Below, one piece after another: positions 1 to 12,590 of a stretch of 64,000 bases of DNA. This stretch comes from Selaginella tamariscina. Its lineage: Eukaryota; Streptophyta; Lycopodiopsida; Selaginellales; Selaginellaceae. Below the pieces are notes generated by a model, which was not told where the DNA came from, did no database searches, and saw nothing but the letters and a program-made list of their open reading frames with translations. The stretch spans positions 1 through 64,000 of the forward strand of contig PUQB01000670.1 in NCBI GenBank assembly GCA_003024785.1, given 5' to 3'. Numbering within the stretch: position 1 is the stretch's first letter; every line of letters begins with the position of its first letter. The translations under genes were made by a program, and so were the position numbers.

Positions 1-563
1 TCCTGCAGTACAGGATCGTCTCCAGCATCTTCGTCAGGTACAGGATGATCTCCGGGTTCATCTTCAAGGCACAGGAACGGTACAAGCATCATGCTGATGC
101 TCACCGTCAGCCGGCACCTGCATACAAGATTGGTGATCTGTGTCGTCGTCGCACCAACAGGCCTTCTTCTAAGTTGGATTTTCAACGATTGGGCCCTTAC
201 AGGATTGTGGCGGAGGTAAATCCTGTAGCTTTCCGACTCGAGTTACCTACGGTGAAACTTCATCCTGTGTTTCACACCTCCTTGTTGGAGCCGTATCATC
301 CTTCTTCTCTTCCTGGTCGTGCTTCTTCTCCTCCCCCTCCTGTGGTCATTGCTGGTGAACCTGAGTACGAAGTTGCAGCCATCCTTGATTCTCGTCTTCA
401 TCGCCGCCAACTTCAATACTTGGTGGATTGGAAAGGTTATTTGCCTACCGATCGCACTTGGGAACCTGCATCCAACTTACTCCATGCTTCTTCCAAAGTT
501 GCTGCCTTCCATCGGCATTATCCTGCTAAACCAGGTCCTAAGACTCGTGGAACTCGTCCTTAG
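1..563 (+). pseudogene. Ty3/gypsy chromovirus integrase C-terminus with chromodomain (partial)
   Basis: This is the 3' end of a retrotransposon pol gene whose 5' part lies outside the window. The frame open from about 45 reads the integrase C-terminal segment (AQERYKHHADAHR, then LGPYRIVAEV and LHPVFHTSLLEPY) followed by a chromodomain (YEVAAILDSR, LQYLVDWKGY, TWEPASNLL). That order is diagnostic of plant chromoviruses, where the chromodomain is thought to guide integration to chromatin. Before about 70 the integrase reads in another frame (DRLQHLRQVQDDLR), so a frameshift is present. The stop is followed at once by a purine-rich tract and the 3' LTR, the normal element layout. Confidence 0.85.
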
Positions 564-574
564 GGAGGAGGTGC

Positions 575-1094
575 TGTCACAACCCGATACAGGATACAGG
601 ATTCCGGATACAGGATACAGGATGCAGGATCAGGATACAGGATACGGGTTACAGGATATGCCTGCAGGATATTCCTACAGGATATACCTACAGGATATTC
701 CTACAGGATATGCCTATAGGATATGCTACAGGATATGCCTAGAGGATAAGGGACACTATTCTTAGCTCATGACTAGATTAGACTCATGACTAGATTAGCT
801 TGGAGTTGTGAGCATAAAAGCTCCGACCTAATTGTTGTACAATCAGTTACTATCAACACCAGTCATTCTACGATTATTCTTGTTCCTTGTCTTGTTCTTG
901 TCTTACTCTTTGCCTCCTGCTCTGTCTTGTTCCTGGATCCTCCTGCGCCTCCTGTCTTGCTCCCGGATCCTATCCTGTTCCTGTCTAGCTCCTGGATCCT
1001 GTCCTGCACCTCTCTTGCTCTCAGTCCTGTTCCTGAGTCAAGCCTTCCTGTTCTGAAATCCTGCTCTCTTCCTTTCCTGGATCGTGACTTGACA
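575..1094 (+). repeat. 3' LTR of the Ty3/gypsy chromovirus
   Basis: The LTR starts TGTCACAACCCG directly after the purine tract TAGGGAGGAGGTGC and ends CGTGACTTGACA, giving short inverted ends TGTCA/TGACA. Positions about 580-740 are a degenerate array of ACAGGATA-type units. A TATA-like stretch (GAGCATAAAAGC) near 810 is a plausible promoter. The 5' LTR lies outside the window, so the target duplication cannot be tested. Confidence 0.75.
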
Positions 1095-1822
1095 ATACCA
1101 TTGCAATAAGGCATCCATCTTTACATATGCTTTACACTTTTTCTCATGTTTCTTAAAACGGTGTGTATATTCATCTATCTTTTCTGTTTTGCCTTGAAGG
1201 ATAGTCCTTAACTTCTCTAAATGTTCCTTCGGCAATTCCTCCTTTCTGAAATATTCCTTAAATGCATCAGTAACCTTCTGATAATCCTCTCTGACTTCCT
1301 TTTCTAAATCATAATACCAGTCAGAGGCATTTCCTTTCAATGTATGTGGAAATATAAGCAGCCTTTCTACATCCGTCACCTTATACAGTTTTACTACCTC
1401 TTCAAACTGTTGTAAGTGCCTTTTCGGTTTTTCTTTCTTTCCTGCAGAGAATGTGGGATACATCACCGTACCCCCAAACATTCCCGAGAAAAGTGCCATA
1501 TTTGTAATAATCTTTTGCTCTGGTGTATATCCTCTTACACCTTCCTCCCTTCCTCTTCGGGAGTTCTCAGGAGATCCTTCTCCTTGCAATCTCAGTCTAT
1601 GAACAGGCACTCCTTCCGTTCCTCTCACAGTCTCCTCTAAACCAGCTGTTTGATATTGCCTCCAATTCTCTGGATCAGCCTCAGATTTCTGTATTGTTTC
1701 TGCAATATCCTCTACTATCTTACTAAGGATATTTTGACGTCTATTTTCGTTAGTTTCAGGTTGCTGTTGGGCAGCCACTCTATTGGCCTGCCTTTGGCTC
1801 CTTTGATCAGCTAAGGCTGGTT
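1095..1822 (-). pseudogene. Retroelement gag-like fragment fused to transposon gene Y
   Basis: The minus strand encodes a gag/capsid-like domain: segments such as RHLQQFEEVVKLYKV, FPHTLKGNASDWYYDLEKEV and EYTHRFKKHEKKCKAY resemble the retrotransposon gag core. It lacks its own start. Instead the frame is continuous with the C-terminal part of phosphatase gene Y of copy A, so 2018 to about 1038 reads as one chimeric frame. The junction is near 1,822, where similarity to copies B and D stops. The plus-strand LTR abuts it on the left, so this is a rearrangement scar. Gag homology is fairly sure; expression of the chimera is unknown. Confidence 0.6.
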
Positions 1823-2693
1823 GATACGGTGGATATTGCTCACAAAAGTTTTTAAGATTCTTCTTTCTAAGGCACGTATCCAAGTAGTTCACTAGCTCAT
1901 CCATGGTATTGGTATCAGAATATGGGTCGAAAGTGATTGGATGAATACAAGCAATGTTTTGGTTAAGCATAGCCTTCTGAAGAAAGTTGTCTACCACTAA
2001 GTTATGTGCGTTCTTCATTATCCTTAACTGATTGATCTCCCCATGAAGCCCAATTATTCTTTCATTCTTGAAGAAGTATGGCTTGCTTTCCTTTCTTATA
2101 TTGTGAAATTCGAGAGGTTTCTAACATATTCGCTGGTCAAAAATCCAATCTTTACGAATCACCTCTTTTGCAACACTACAATGTTTCTTAAGAAAATTCA
2201 GCAGCGGTGTCAAGTTGTGAATCTACATGCATGACCAAATCCCCACAAGTGCACCCATCTCCTTAAGCTTTTGAAAGAGACGGTTCAACCTTGGACGAAA
2301 ATAATATCATATCGAAATTTACCATGACAAGGAATGAAATCTCCTTGTTTGATTTCTTTTTTTCTATCCTCGGGCTTGTTCAATGAAGCAAACACCATTG
2401 ACATCCAACAACACAATATGGCCATGGCTAACATGGTGTAGCGTTGCCTCTTGAATGCTTTGCAACTCACTTGTTTGCTCCCTTTCACATTTATCTATTG
2501 ACACAATATCGTTGCCTATCCCTTTATTATTTAATTGTACATCATCCTTACAAGATTCAGATATTGTAGGTGCTGAAGAAAGTGATTTAGGAACTGAAGC
2601 CAATAAAAATGATGATGAAAAAACTGAAATGGTCCCCATGGTAACAATGTTTTGAGCTGCATTATTATCCATTTCCTGTATGAACTCTGTCAT
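1822..2693 (-). pseudogene. Gene Y copy A: FCP1-like HAD phosphatase, broken
   Basis: This is the copy A version of the element's phosphatase gene. The N-terminal part (MTEFIQEMDNNAAQN to the HAD motif LLDVNGV) reads from about 2,693, is frameshifted directly after DVNGV near 2,390, and continues in pieces. The C-terminal domain (IACIHPITFDPYSD, DELVNYLDTCLRKK) is readable in the chimeric frame from 2,018. The VVDDSP motif of other copies appears here as VVDNFL, so a conserved HAD acidic residue is lost. The last about 90 codons present in copy D were replaced by the gag fragment. Confidence 0.75.
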
Positions 2694-2963
2694 TCTGACA
2701 TGTGGCACAAGAAATTTTTGCCAAACCCCTCTCTTACCTCATGGCAATGCTAAAAATCCATGTTCTCAACTATTTTCATTACATCTGCAAAATGATAGTT
2801 AGCTGACCTTATAATTATCAAGGTATATTATTTACCTTGTTAATGTGTGACCCATGTTTGAACTAAAAGCTTCATTAATCCTTGAGAATTTATTTTCTGT
2901 ACAAATATAAACGAAATATACAAAAATGCCTTATGTTACACTCATTTACAACTATTCGTCACT

Positions 2964-5900
2964 CTAAGAACTCATTAACAATTTTTCTTCGCTATTACCT
3001 TCTGAGTGAGGCGAAGAAGGTCTAAGCCGCTTGTGAGATGGTTCATGATCTTTTGTATCTTCTGTTGATGTTTCTATGGGTAATGGAGTGTGTGAATGTT
3101 CTGAACTCCTCAAGATAACTTCTGGTTTAATATCTGATTAAAGTTCGTCCTCAGACTCCGACATTGAACCAGATCGTCTTTAGAGCTATCGCACTTCTTG
3201 GGAGGGAACTTTCCCAAATATTCTTGTATGGGTTTGTTGGGGTAGTCAGTTGAGAACCTCTCTATCCACTTGTTCAAGTCCTCAACCATGGTCTTATCTT
3301 TTTCAACGGCAAACACACATGTATCCTGAAGATAACACTCCTTCAAGACAAACCCCCTAGTGCAGTAGTCAAAAACCCATGCATCACTGTGAGGACCCCT
3401 GATCAAGTTGACTATGCTCCATGCAACTTGACTTTGATGTTTCGATAACGTACATTGCCGAATACGTCACTCTCAGCTATCGATGTATCGGATGGAGGTT
3501 CAGGCCCATTGGAGTGCAGATAGATGCCTGGCCAGTCATTTGGAAGTTTGAAATTGTTTGGCACATTCCTAACAACCAAGTGAACAACCGTATCAATGCA
3601 CTTATGATTAGCATCGTTCATATAAAATCCTGTCCAATGATGTTTATTCTTCTTGGCGAAGGCAAAGGCAAAAGTATCGGTGACATGAGCAAGAATCAAG
3701 AAATAAATACCTGAAAACGTAGGTATCAGTGAACAGTGCAAGCATGAATTTAATAATAAATACCTTCTTTGTACATGCTTGCATGGCTAAGTTTCTCCAC
3801 CAAATCCTCTAGTGTCTTATCTGTCGAAGGATTTTTTGACACCCATCGATCCATCATGAACAATTGAAACAATTTCTTACAAGTAGTGATGTTACCCCAT
3901 AAAGTCTCCGAATCCAACAATAAACATCTGTAGGGCTTGTCGTGATTTGTAGCATCCTCCTTTATAAGGTTCAATTTGGTTCTCCGCTACTAAAGGACTA
4001 TCATAAGATAAGGCTTCATCGCAATGTTCTCCTTTTTGGCGTTGGCGTGCAATAAATTCTTGCCCAGATCTTCCGATTGATTCACCCATTGGACAAGCAT
4101 ATCATCGTTTGTCACATGCAAATATTTGCTGACCTCTTCGTATGTTGAGGCCGAGGTCCAACCCAGTTTGTGGTAGTGTATTCCCAACCACTCCTTGAAG
4201 TGCCTGACCGTCTTCAACTCCATTGCCTTGACATGAAAAGGAGAGGTGGGGCTGTTGTTGTTAATATGTAGTTTGCCATTAATCACTAAATCAGCCAAGA
4301 CTTCCATCTCCTCCATCGTTGTTCCATTTAAAGGCTTCAACCATGTGAGCTTGAAATCGTTGTCTACATTCTTTGTAGATTGAACAGACTTAACCTTCGG
4401 CGTCGTCTTATTAGGTTTCTTTGCAGACTTCTCTGAGGGCTCCCCTTCACTTGTCTGCTTCTTCTTCAGTGTTTCTTTTGAAAAGGATTCTATAGTCCCC
4501 AACCATTTGGCAAAGATCTTATCCTTGGGACAAGAAATCAACATCATCAAAAAGGATGTTTCCTTCTCGCCCACCTGGGCAAAATTAACTGCTACAATTT
4601 CTTCAACTCTCTGAAAAAAAAGACAGATTAATATACCGACGAGATAAATCCCACCCAAACAATTTACTTACCCGGTACATCGGACATTGTGTATTCCCTG
4701 TAGTAGCTCTTTGTGGTCGCTGAAGAGATTCCCACACAGCTCGCGTGTCTTTGAAATTTTCCCATATTTTGCTGTTGTAGTGGTTGGTGTCAACAGTGTC
4801 CCATTCCGCTGATAACTTATGGTACTACTCGATTGTGAGATTCGGCTTAGCTAAAAACGCTGATCTTTTTGTCAGCTTCTCACATGTATGCTTGGAAAGT
4901 TTTGTTGTCATCGTTCTTTTGTTGTGTTCATCGAGAAGTCATTGGGCTGCCGTTATTGTGTGCTGGCCACTAATGATGTAGTACTTTGATTTTCTATCTC
5001 CGTCTGAATCTTCGTGATTTGTTCTGGTGTTGTGATCGACACTTTGTCAACGCCTTTTTTCTTTCATAGTATGGGCATAAAACAGCATTATGGAATGGTG
5101 TAAGAATTACCGTCCTTCATCTTCTCCATAAGCTTAGCTACACGTTCCTGGTTGAGTGGCCTGTAATTAAAGTTTGGGTTGACGCTGCAATACTTAACCC
5201 TACACTCATAAATCCTATCATCCAACATCATTTCCTTGTGGCTTATTGCAGCATGGGATGCCACAGGTGCAGCTGACAAAACGACTGATGATTTTCTTTT
5301 ACGATCCGAATCAACATGTGTGATCCCCGATTGCAGCTGTTCTAATGTTCTCGGCACACTCTTCCAGCTTCCAAAAATTCTTAGGCAAATTGAATGTGAT
5401 CTGTAAAGAACTTTGGGACCGAGCCACCTTCTCAATCTCCCTAATGATGTCGCTGTGTTCTTCTTCAATGTGAAGAGGGACGATTGTTCCACTTATGGAT
5501 GTTTTGTATTGTGAAGCAATCTCTATTGAGAATACACCTACTCGATGAGTCTGAAGATCTTCGAAGTAAACATCTAATTGGATCCCCTCCATAAATGGGC
5601 TTTCTTTGAGTTGAAGAAGAACTCCACGGTCAACATCATTAGTGAACACGTGAACATCATTATCCACAAGTCGACAAGACTACTCAAGATTAATGTTGTA
5701 ACTGGCGACCTCTGGATCCGAGAACGTGACATTAGATGGAACAAGGCATATGTGTCGAGCATCGTCCAATCTGGGTTTGCACACTACTTTCGAGTGCTTG
5801 ACTAGTAAATCTACTTTCCATTGTTTTGCTTGTCCATGCGATGTGACAGAGGTTAGTTTGACAGCAACCATGGTTGCTCCAATGCGCTTCCCGTTTAGTT

Positions 5901-6085
5901 TGAAATATGGCCAAGTTGATTCCAAAATCCCCCTGCTCATGTCTTCTCCTGCTCTCGTCTTCAATGTCACCTCAATTCCATATCTGAATACAAAAATGAT
6001 TAGTTCTTTAATCACATATCCGAGTATAACAAATTTTATTATAATTCTTACCCAGAATTTAACGATGACTCCATATTAATGACTG
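2964..6085 (-). pseudogene. Gene Z copy A: ParB-like / methyltransferase-like protein, broken
   Basis: Homologous to gene Z of copy D (see 48,040-51,183) and scattered over several frames. Recognisable parts, 5' to 3' on the minus strand, are the N-terminal module (EVTLKTRAGEDMSRGILEST, about 5,990), an acidic middle (VDNDVHVFTNDVD), the start of the ParB-like region (NFNYRPLNQERVAKLMEKMK, about 5,140), a Lys/Ser-rich linker with a conserved block (WLKPLNGTTMEEMEVLADLV, about 4,330) and the C-terminal region (GPHSDAWVFDYCTRG, FAVEKDKTM, about 3,350). Many indels and stops make it non-functional. The C-terminal region has an extra frameshift near 3,150 and ends at a stop near 2,964. Confidence 0.75.
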
Positions 6086-6417
6086 AATCTCCTAATTTGA
6101 TCAAATTGTCCTTCTGCACAATAATACATTATAAATACAAATCATATAAAAACGCACACACACTTGTATAAACCCGAATATACAAAAATAATAAACTGAT
6201 AAATTCACATACATCCTGTTTTGTCTTAAAGAGAAGTGGACGGGATTAACTGTCCAAAGCTCACGTTTATCATAGTGCAAAAGATAGATAACATTTGGTT
6301 TTAGAACCACCACAAATGTGAGCTTTGGACAGTTTCACATATGGTAAAATGATAAAAGTAAATAAAATGAGATATGCAACTTATATATACTAATACACAT
6401 ATATATTCACATGGAAG
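6086..6417. other. Intergenic leader between gene Z and palindrome array (copy A)
   Basis: AT-rich DNA with two inverted copies of a short block (GTCCAAAGCTCAC near 6,250 and GTGAGCTTTGGAC near 6,320), bracketing a possible stem of moderate length. The same arrangement appears in copies B and D, so it is part of the element. It may hold the promoter and first exon of gene Z; no coding frame is convincing. Confidence 0.4.
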
Positions 6418-7403
6418 TGGGCGGGATTTATCTCGCCACACCTTTTATGCTTCTTAAAAGAGTGGGCGGGATTAATCTTGCCAGCCTTCTCGATCCCCTG
6501 AATGGGTGTGTGGGATTAATCCCGCCATTGGTCTTAGAGAGAACTGGTCGGGATTTATTTGGCACATCCATTCAGGGGAAAGAGAAGGTGGCGGGATTAA
6601 TCTCTCCCACCATAGAAGGGATGGTGGAATTAATCTCACCATCCTTCTCAATCCCCTCCATTGGTATGCTGTAACTCTTCTCCATTTCAGACAGAGGTGG
6701 TCGGGATTGATTCGACTCACCAATGAAGGAAAAAGAGAAGGGTGGGGAGAGAAGGGTGGCGGCATTAATCCCGCCACCCTTCCATGCATGTTGGGCGGGA
6801 TTAATCCCGCCCATGACACTCTCATATGGATTAAGGCGGTTAGCGGGATTACTCCCGCCACCAGGCATAGAAGGGTTGGCGAGATTAATCTCGCCGCCCT
6901 CTCGTAAATCATGCGCACACACACATATATATGGGTGGTGGGATTAATCCCCCCGCCCTCTGAGAAGGGATGGGTGAGGGCGAGATTAATCCCGCTACCC
7001 TCTGCGCAGGCATGGGCGTGTGGTGGGATTAATCCGCCACCCATAGCTTGCATGAAGGGCCTCGGTGGCGGGATTAATCCTGCGCCGCACTCCGCGCAGG
7101 GCATGGGCATGCGGCCAGATTAATCCCGCCGCCTAGGCCCCTCATGCAGGCCATGGGCGGCGGGATTAATCCCGCCGGCTCTTCGGTTAGCTTCATGGGC
7201 AACGGAATTAATCCTGCCGTTCATGAGGCTAACCAAATAGCCTGAGTGAAGGGCGGCGGATTAATCCTGCCGCTCATGACCTACATGAAGGGCCTTGGCG
7301 GTGGGATTTATCCCGCTGCTCATGAGGGTAACGGATGAGCGGCAGGATTAATCTCGCCGCCCGCGGGACTAACCAAAAGAGCGGCGGGATTAATCCTGCC
7401 ACT
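6418..7403. repeat. Palindrome array A (GGCGGGATTAATCCCGCC units)
   Basis: Degenerate array of an 18-bp palindrome centred on ATTAAT with GC-rich arms, spaced roughly 35-60 bp. Units in this copy are less perfect than in copies C and D, with arm changes such as GGCGAGATTAATCTCGCC where both arms changed together. Spacers are unique or semi-repeated GC-rich DNA (for example GCATGGGCATG, CTTCGGTTAGC). The array lies between gene Z and the microsatellite block, as in B and D. Confidence 0.9.
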
Positions 7404-7771
7404 ATAAATTAAATTAAATTATACAGATACACACACATATATATATATGTATATGTATATGTGTATGTAGGAGAGTGCGTGTGTGTGTCAAAGATAGATA
7501 AATTAGATAAAATTATAGTGATACACACACTCATATGTATATGTATATGTATATCGTATGTGTGTGCTAAATAAATTAAATTATACAGATACACACACAC
7601 ACACAGACATTATATATGTATATATATGTATATGTACATATATATATAAGAGTGCGTGTGTGTGCGAGAGATAATAAATAAATAAAATTATACAGATACT
7701 GGTATACATAATATAGTATATATATATGTACATAGGTATATATATATATGTATATGTATATCATGTGTATA
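7404..7771. repeat. Microsatellite block (copy A)
   Basis: Alternating TATATG, GTGTGTGT and ACACAC tracts joined by a recurring non-microsatellite link (ATAAATAAAATTATACAGATAC and variants). The same composite repeat follows the palindrome arrays in copies B and D. It is cut at 7,771 by the left terminus of copy B. Confidence 0.8.
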
Positions 7772-7800
7772 TGCACGTTGTAACTAAAGTGGGCATGATA
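7772..7800 (+). repeat. Left terminal inverted repeat, copy B
   Basis: TGCACGTTGTAACTAAAGTG followed by GGCATGATA. Identical over this stretch to the left end of copy D (46,315) and the reverse complement of the right-hand end of copy C (25,958). Confidence 0.85.
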
Positions 7801-8041
7801 CGTGAAAATGGGAATATAAAATAAATTACTAATTAATACTTAAGTTTTAATATTAATTAATCATTCAATTAATATGTAATTAAGCCTTAAATATTAATTA
7901 ATTAATTAATTAATCCTTCAATAACTTTACTTAGTTAAGAATATTCTTAAAATATCTTAGAATATTCATATTATTCTAAAAATAGTTTACAATAATTAAG
8001 AAATACTATCAAACATAATTACAAATGAAATCATTTCCTTA

Positions 8042-9226
8042 TCAACATGTTAATTTATTTATAAATACTTTCTTCCTAACCATACAGAGAAATCTCCTCA
8101 TTTTGTCTAAATCATCACTCTTCGGATTAATCAAATCATTTTGGTCAATATCTTGATGTTGTTGCCACCACCTAACACTCTCACGAATGCAATTGGGAGT
8201 TGTCATCCTTGTTAATACATAAGATGTAATAAGACCAGGTCTGCATAAAGGCTCATCTAAAGAATGACGTTCCTTAAAAATAATATTATAAAGCGCCCGG
8301 TTGCTATCCTTTTTTATAAAATTCAAAATCACGAGAAAGAAAAAGCTTCAGGAAAATTTGATACGGTGGATATTGCTCACAAAAGTTTTCGAGATTCTTC
8401 TTTCTGAGGCACGTATCCAAGTAATTCACTAGCTCATCCATAATATCAGTATCAAAATATGGATCGAAAGTGATTGGATGAATACAAGCAATGTTTTGGT
8501 TGAGCATAGCCTTCTGAGGAGAGTCGTCTACCACTAACATCTGTGCGTTCTTCATTATCCTTAAGCGACTGATCTCCCCATGAGTTCCAATTATTCTTCA
8601 TTCTTGAAGAAGTACGGCTTGCTTTCCTTTCTTATATTGTGAAATTCGAGAGGTTTTATAACATATTTGCTGGTCAAATCCAATCTTTACGAATCACCTC
8701 TTCTGCAACACTACAATGTTTCTTAAGCAAATTCAACAGCGGTGTTAAGTTATGAATATGCATGCATGACCAAATCCCCACAAGCGCACCCATCTCCTTA
8801 AGCTTTTGAAAGAGACGATCCAACCCTGGACGAAAAATAATATCATATTGAAATTTACCATGACAAGGAATGAAATCTCCTTGTTTGATTTCTTTTTTCC
8901 TATCCTCGGCCTTTGTCGATGAAGCAGAACACCATCGACATCCAACAACACAATATGGCCATGAGTAACATGGGATAGCGTTGCCTCTTGAATACTTTGC
9001 AAATCACTTGTTTGCTTTCTTTCACATTCATCCGTTGACACTATCTCGTTGCCTATCCCTTCATCATTTAATTGTACATCATCCTTACAAGATTCAAATA
9101 TTGCATGCGCTGAAGAAATTGATTTCGGAACTGAAGCCAATAAAAATGATGATGAAAAAACTGAAGTGGTCCCCATGGTAACAATGTTTGAGCTGCATTA
9201 TTATCCATTTCCTGCATGAACTCTGT
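8042..9226 (-). pseudogene. Gene Y copy B: FCP1-like HAD phosphatase, broken
   Basis: Same gene as at 46,602-47,767. The N-terminal frame (GTTSVFSSSFLLASVPKS to LLDVDGVLLHRQRP, ending near 8,745) is separated by frameshifts from the C-terminal frame (NAQMLVVDDSPQKAM to DTCLRKKNLENF). Here the HAD nucleophile motif reads DVDGV, the canonical DxDG(T/V) form, whereas copies C and D read DVNGV. The tail (DEPLCRPGLITSYVLTRM to the stop at 8,042) is in another frame. Confidence 0.75.
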
Positions 9227-9499
9227 CATTCTGACATGTGGCACAAGAAATTTTTGCCAAACCCCTCTCTTACCTCATGGAAATGCTAAAAATCCATGTT
9301 CTCAACTATTTCATTACATCTGCAAAATGATAGTTAGCTGACCTTATAATTATCAAGGTATTATTTACCTTTTAATGTGTGACCCATGTTTGAACTAAAA
9401 GCTTCATTAATCCTTGAGAATTTATTTTCTGTACAAATATAAACAAAATATACAAAATGCCTTATGTTACACTCATTTACAACTATTCGTCACTCTAAG

Positions 9500-12400
9500 A
9501 ACTCATTAACAATTCTTCTTTGCTATTACCTTCTGAGTGAGGTGAAGAAGGTCTAAGCCGCTTGTGAGATTCATGATCTTCTAAATCTTCTATTGATGTT
9601 TCCATGGTAATGGAGTGTGCGAATGTTCTGTACTCCTTGAGATAACTTCCGGTCTAATATTTGATTGAAGTTCGTCCTCAGACTCCGACATTGAACCAGA
9701 TTCGTCTTCAGAGCTATCGCACATCGGGAGGGAACTTTCTCAAATACTCATTATGGATTCGTTGGGGTAGTCAGTTGAGAACCTATCTATCCACTTGTTC
9801 AGGTCCTCAACCATGGTCTTATCTTTTTCAACGGCAAATACACATGTATGCCGAAGGTAACACTCTTCAAGACGGACCCCCTAGTGCAGTAGTCAAAACC
9901 CACGCATCACTGTGAGGACCCTGATCAAGTTGATGATGCTCCGTGCCGCTTGACTTGTGATGTTTGGATAACGTACATTGCCGAATACGTCACTCTCAGC
10001 TATCGGTGATCGGATGGAGGTTCAGGGCCGTTGAAGTGCAAACAGATGCCTGGCCAGTCATTTGGAAGTTTGAAACTGTTTGGCGCATTCCTAACAACCA
10101 AGTGAACAACCGAATCAATGCACTTCGGATCAGCATCATCATATAAATCCTGTCCAACGATGTTTATTCCTCTTGGCAAAGAAGAAGGCAAAGGTATCGG
10201 TGACATGAGCAAGAATCAAGAAATAAATACCTGAAACGTAAGATATCAGTCAAGAGTGCAAATATGAATTCAATAATAAATACCTTCTTTGTACATACTT
10301 GCACGACTAAGTTTCTCCACCAAATCCTCTAGTGTCCTGTCTGTCGAAGGATTTTTAACACCCGCCGATCCATCACGAACAATTGAAACGTTTCCTACAA
10401 GCAGTGATGGTACCCCATAAAGTCTCTGAATCCAACAACAAACATCTGTAGGGCTTGTCATGATTCGTAGCATCCTCCTTTATAAGGTTCAACTCGGTTC
10501 TCCGCTGCTGAAGGACTGCCATAAGAGAAGGCGTCATCGCAATGTTCTCCTTTTTGGCGTTGGCGTGCAATAGATTCTTGCCCAGATCTTCCGATTGATT
10601 CACCCATTCGACAAGCATATCATCATTTGTCACATGCAAATATTTGCTGACCTCTTCGTATGTTGAGGCGAGGTCCAACCCAGTTTGTGCAGTGTATTCC
10701 CAACCACTCCTTGAAGTGCCTGACCGTCTTCAACTCCATTGCCTTGACATGAAAAGGAGAGGTGGGGCTGCTGTTGTTAATCTGTAATTTGCCATCAATC
10801 ACCAAATCAGCCAAGACTTCCATCTCCTCCATCGTTGTTCCATTTAAAGGCTTTAACCATGTGAGCTTGAAATTGTTGTCTACATCCTTTGTAGATTGAA
10901 CAGACTTAGCCTTCGGCGTCTTACTGGGTTTCTTTGCAGACTTCTCTGAGGGCTCCACTTCACTTGTCTGCTCTTCTTTTAGTGTTCCTTTTGCAAGGAT
11001 TCCATAATCCCCAACCATTTCGCAAAGATCCTATCCTCGGACAAGAAATCAACATCATCAAAAAGGATGTTTCCTTCCCGCCCACCTGGGCAAAATCAAC
11101 TGCTACAATTTCTTCAACTCTCTGAGAAAAAAGACAAATTAATATACCGGCGAATAAATCCCGCCCAAACAATTTGCTTACCCGGTAGTCTGCAGATTGT
11201 GTATTCCCTGCGGTAGCTCTTTGTGGTCACTGAAGAGATTCCCACACGGCTCGCGTGTGTTTGAACTTCTCCCATTTTGCTGTTTAGTGGTTGGTGTCTG
11301 CAATGTCCCATTCCGTCGATAACTTATGTACTGCTCGATTGTGAGATTCGGCTTCGCTAAAAACGCCGATCTTTTCGTTAGCTTCTCACGGTAATGCTCG
11401 GAAAGTTTTGTTGCCATCGTTCCTTTGTTGTGTTCGTCGAGAAGTCATTGGGCTGCCGTTATTGTGTGTTGGCCACTAATGATGTAGTACTTAACTGATT
11501 TTCTATTCTCCGTCTGAACCTTCGTCATTTATCCGGTGTTGTGATCCACACTTTGTCAGCGCCTTTGTTTCTCTCGTAGTATGCGCACAAAACAGCATTA
11601 TGTGGAACAGTGTAAGAATTGTCGTCCTTCATCTTCTCCATGAGCTCAGCTACACGTCCTGATTCAGTGGCCTGTAATTGAAGTTTGGGTTGACGCTGCC
11701 AATACTTAACCCTACACTCGTAAATCCTATCATCCAACATCATTTCCTTGTGGCTTATTGCAGCATGGGACGCCACAGGTGCAGCTGACAAAATGACTAA
11801 TGATTTTCTTCACGATCCGAATCAACATGTGTGATCCTGATTGATGCTGTTCTAATGTTCTCGGCACACTCTTCTAGCTCCCGAAATTTGCTAAGCAAAT
11901 TGAACGTGATCTGTAAAAGAACCTGAGAACCAAGCCACCTCTCAATCTCCTTTATGATGTCGCTGTGTTCTTCTTCAATGTGAAGAGGGACGATTGCTCC
12001 ATTTATGGATTTTCTGTATTGTGAAGCAATATCTCCTGAGAATACACCTATCGATGAGTCTGAAGATCTTCGAAGTAGACATCCAGTTGAATCCCTCCAT
12101 AGATGGGCTTTTGTTGAGTTGAAGAAGAACTCCAGGTCAACATCATTAGTGAACACGTGAACGTCATTATCCACAAGTCGACAAAACCACCCGAAATTAA
12201 TGTTGTAACTGGCGACCTCTGGATCCGAGAACGTGACATTGGATGGAACAAGGCATATGTGTCGAGCATCGTTCAATCTGGGTTCACAGCTGCTTTCGGA
12301 TGCTTGACTAGCACACCCACTTTCCATTGTTTTGCTTGTCCATGCGATGTGACAGAGGTTAGTTTGACAGCAACCATGGTTGTTCCAATGCGCTTCCCGT

Positions 12401-12590
12401 TTAGTTTGAAATATGGCCAAGTTGATTCCAGAATCCCCCTGCCCATCTCTTCTCCTGCTCTCGTCTTTAATGTCACCTCAATTCCACATCTGAATACAAA
12501 AATGATTAGTTCAAGCACATATCCGAGTATAACAGATTTTATTTTAATTCTTACCCAGAATTTGACGACGACTCCATACTAATGACTCGA
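9500..12590 (-). pseudogene. Gene Z copy B: ParB-like / methyltransferase-like protein, broken
   Basis: Colinear with gene Z of copy D but split by many small indels. Readable blocks are the N-terminal module (EVTLKTRAGEEMGRGILEST, near 12,470), a middle domain (VDNDVHVFTNDVDLEFF, LHIEEEHSDIIKEIE), the beginning of the ParB-like region (near 11,700), the linker with LTWLKPLNGTTMEEMEVLAD (near 10,850), and PYRCLLLDSETLWG (near 10,440). The C-terminal region is decayed around 9,700-10,200. No intact product is possible. Confidence 0.7.

Larger units (their letters stand above)
1822..7771. mobile_element. Giant DNA transposon, copy A (left-truncated)
   Basis: This segment is colinear with the left two thirds of copy D: genes Y and Z on the minus strand, then the palindromic array, then microsatellite DNA. 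Its left terminus is lost at the gag junction near 1,822. Its right part is missing because copy B begins at 7,772 inside the microsatellite. All its genes carry frameshifts. It is the most diverged copy by eye, which suggests it is the oldest. Confidence 0.8.

Noticed and set aside
6472..7110. Open frames rich in GGINPA / AGLIPP peptides across the palindrome arrays
   Set aside because: The palindrome reads these peptides on both strands by symmetry and the frames shift from unit to unit; no sign of a real protein.
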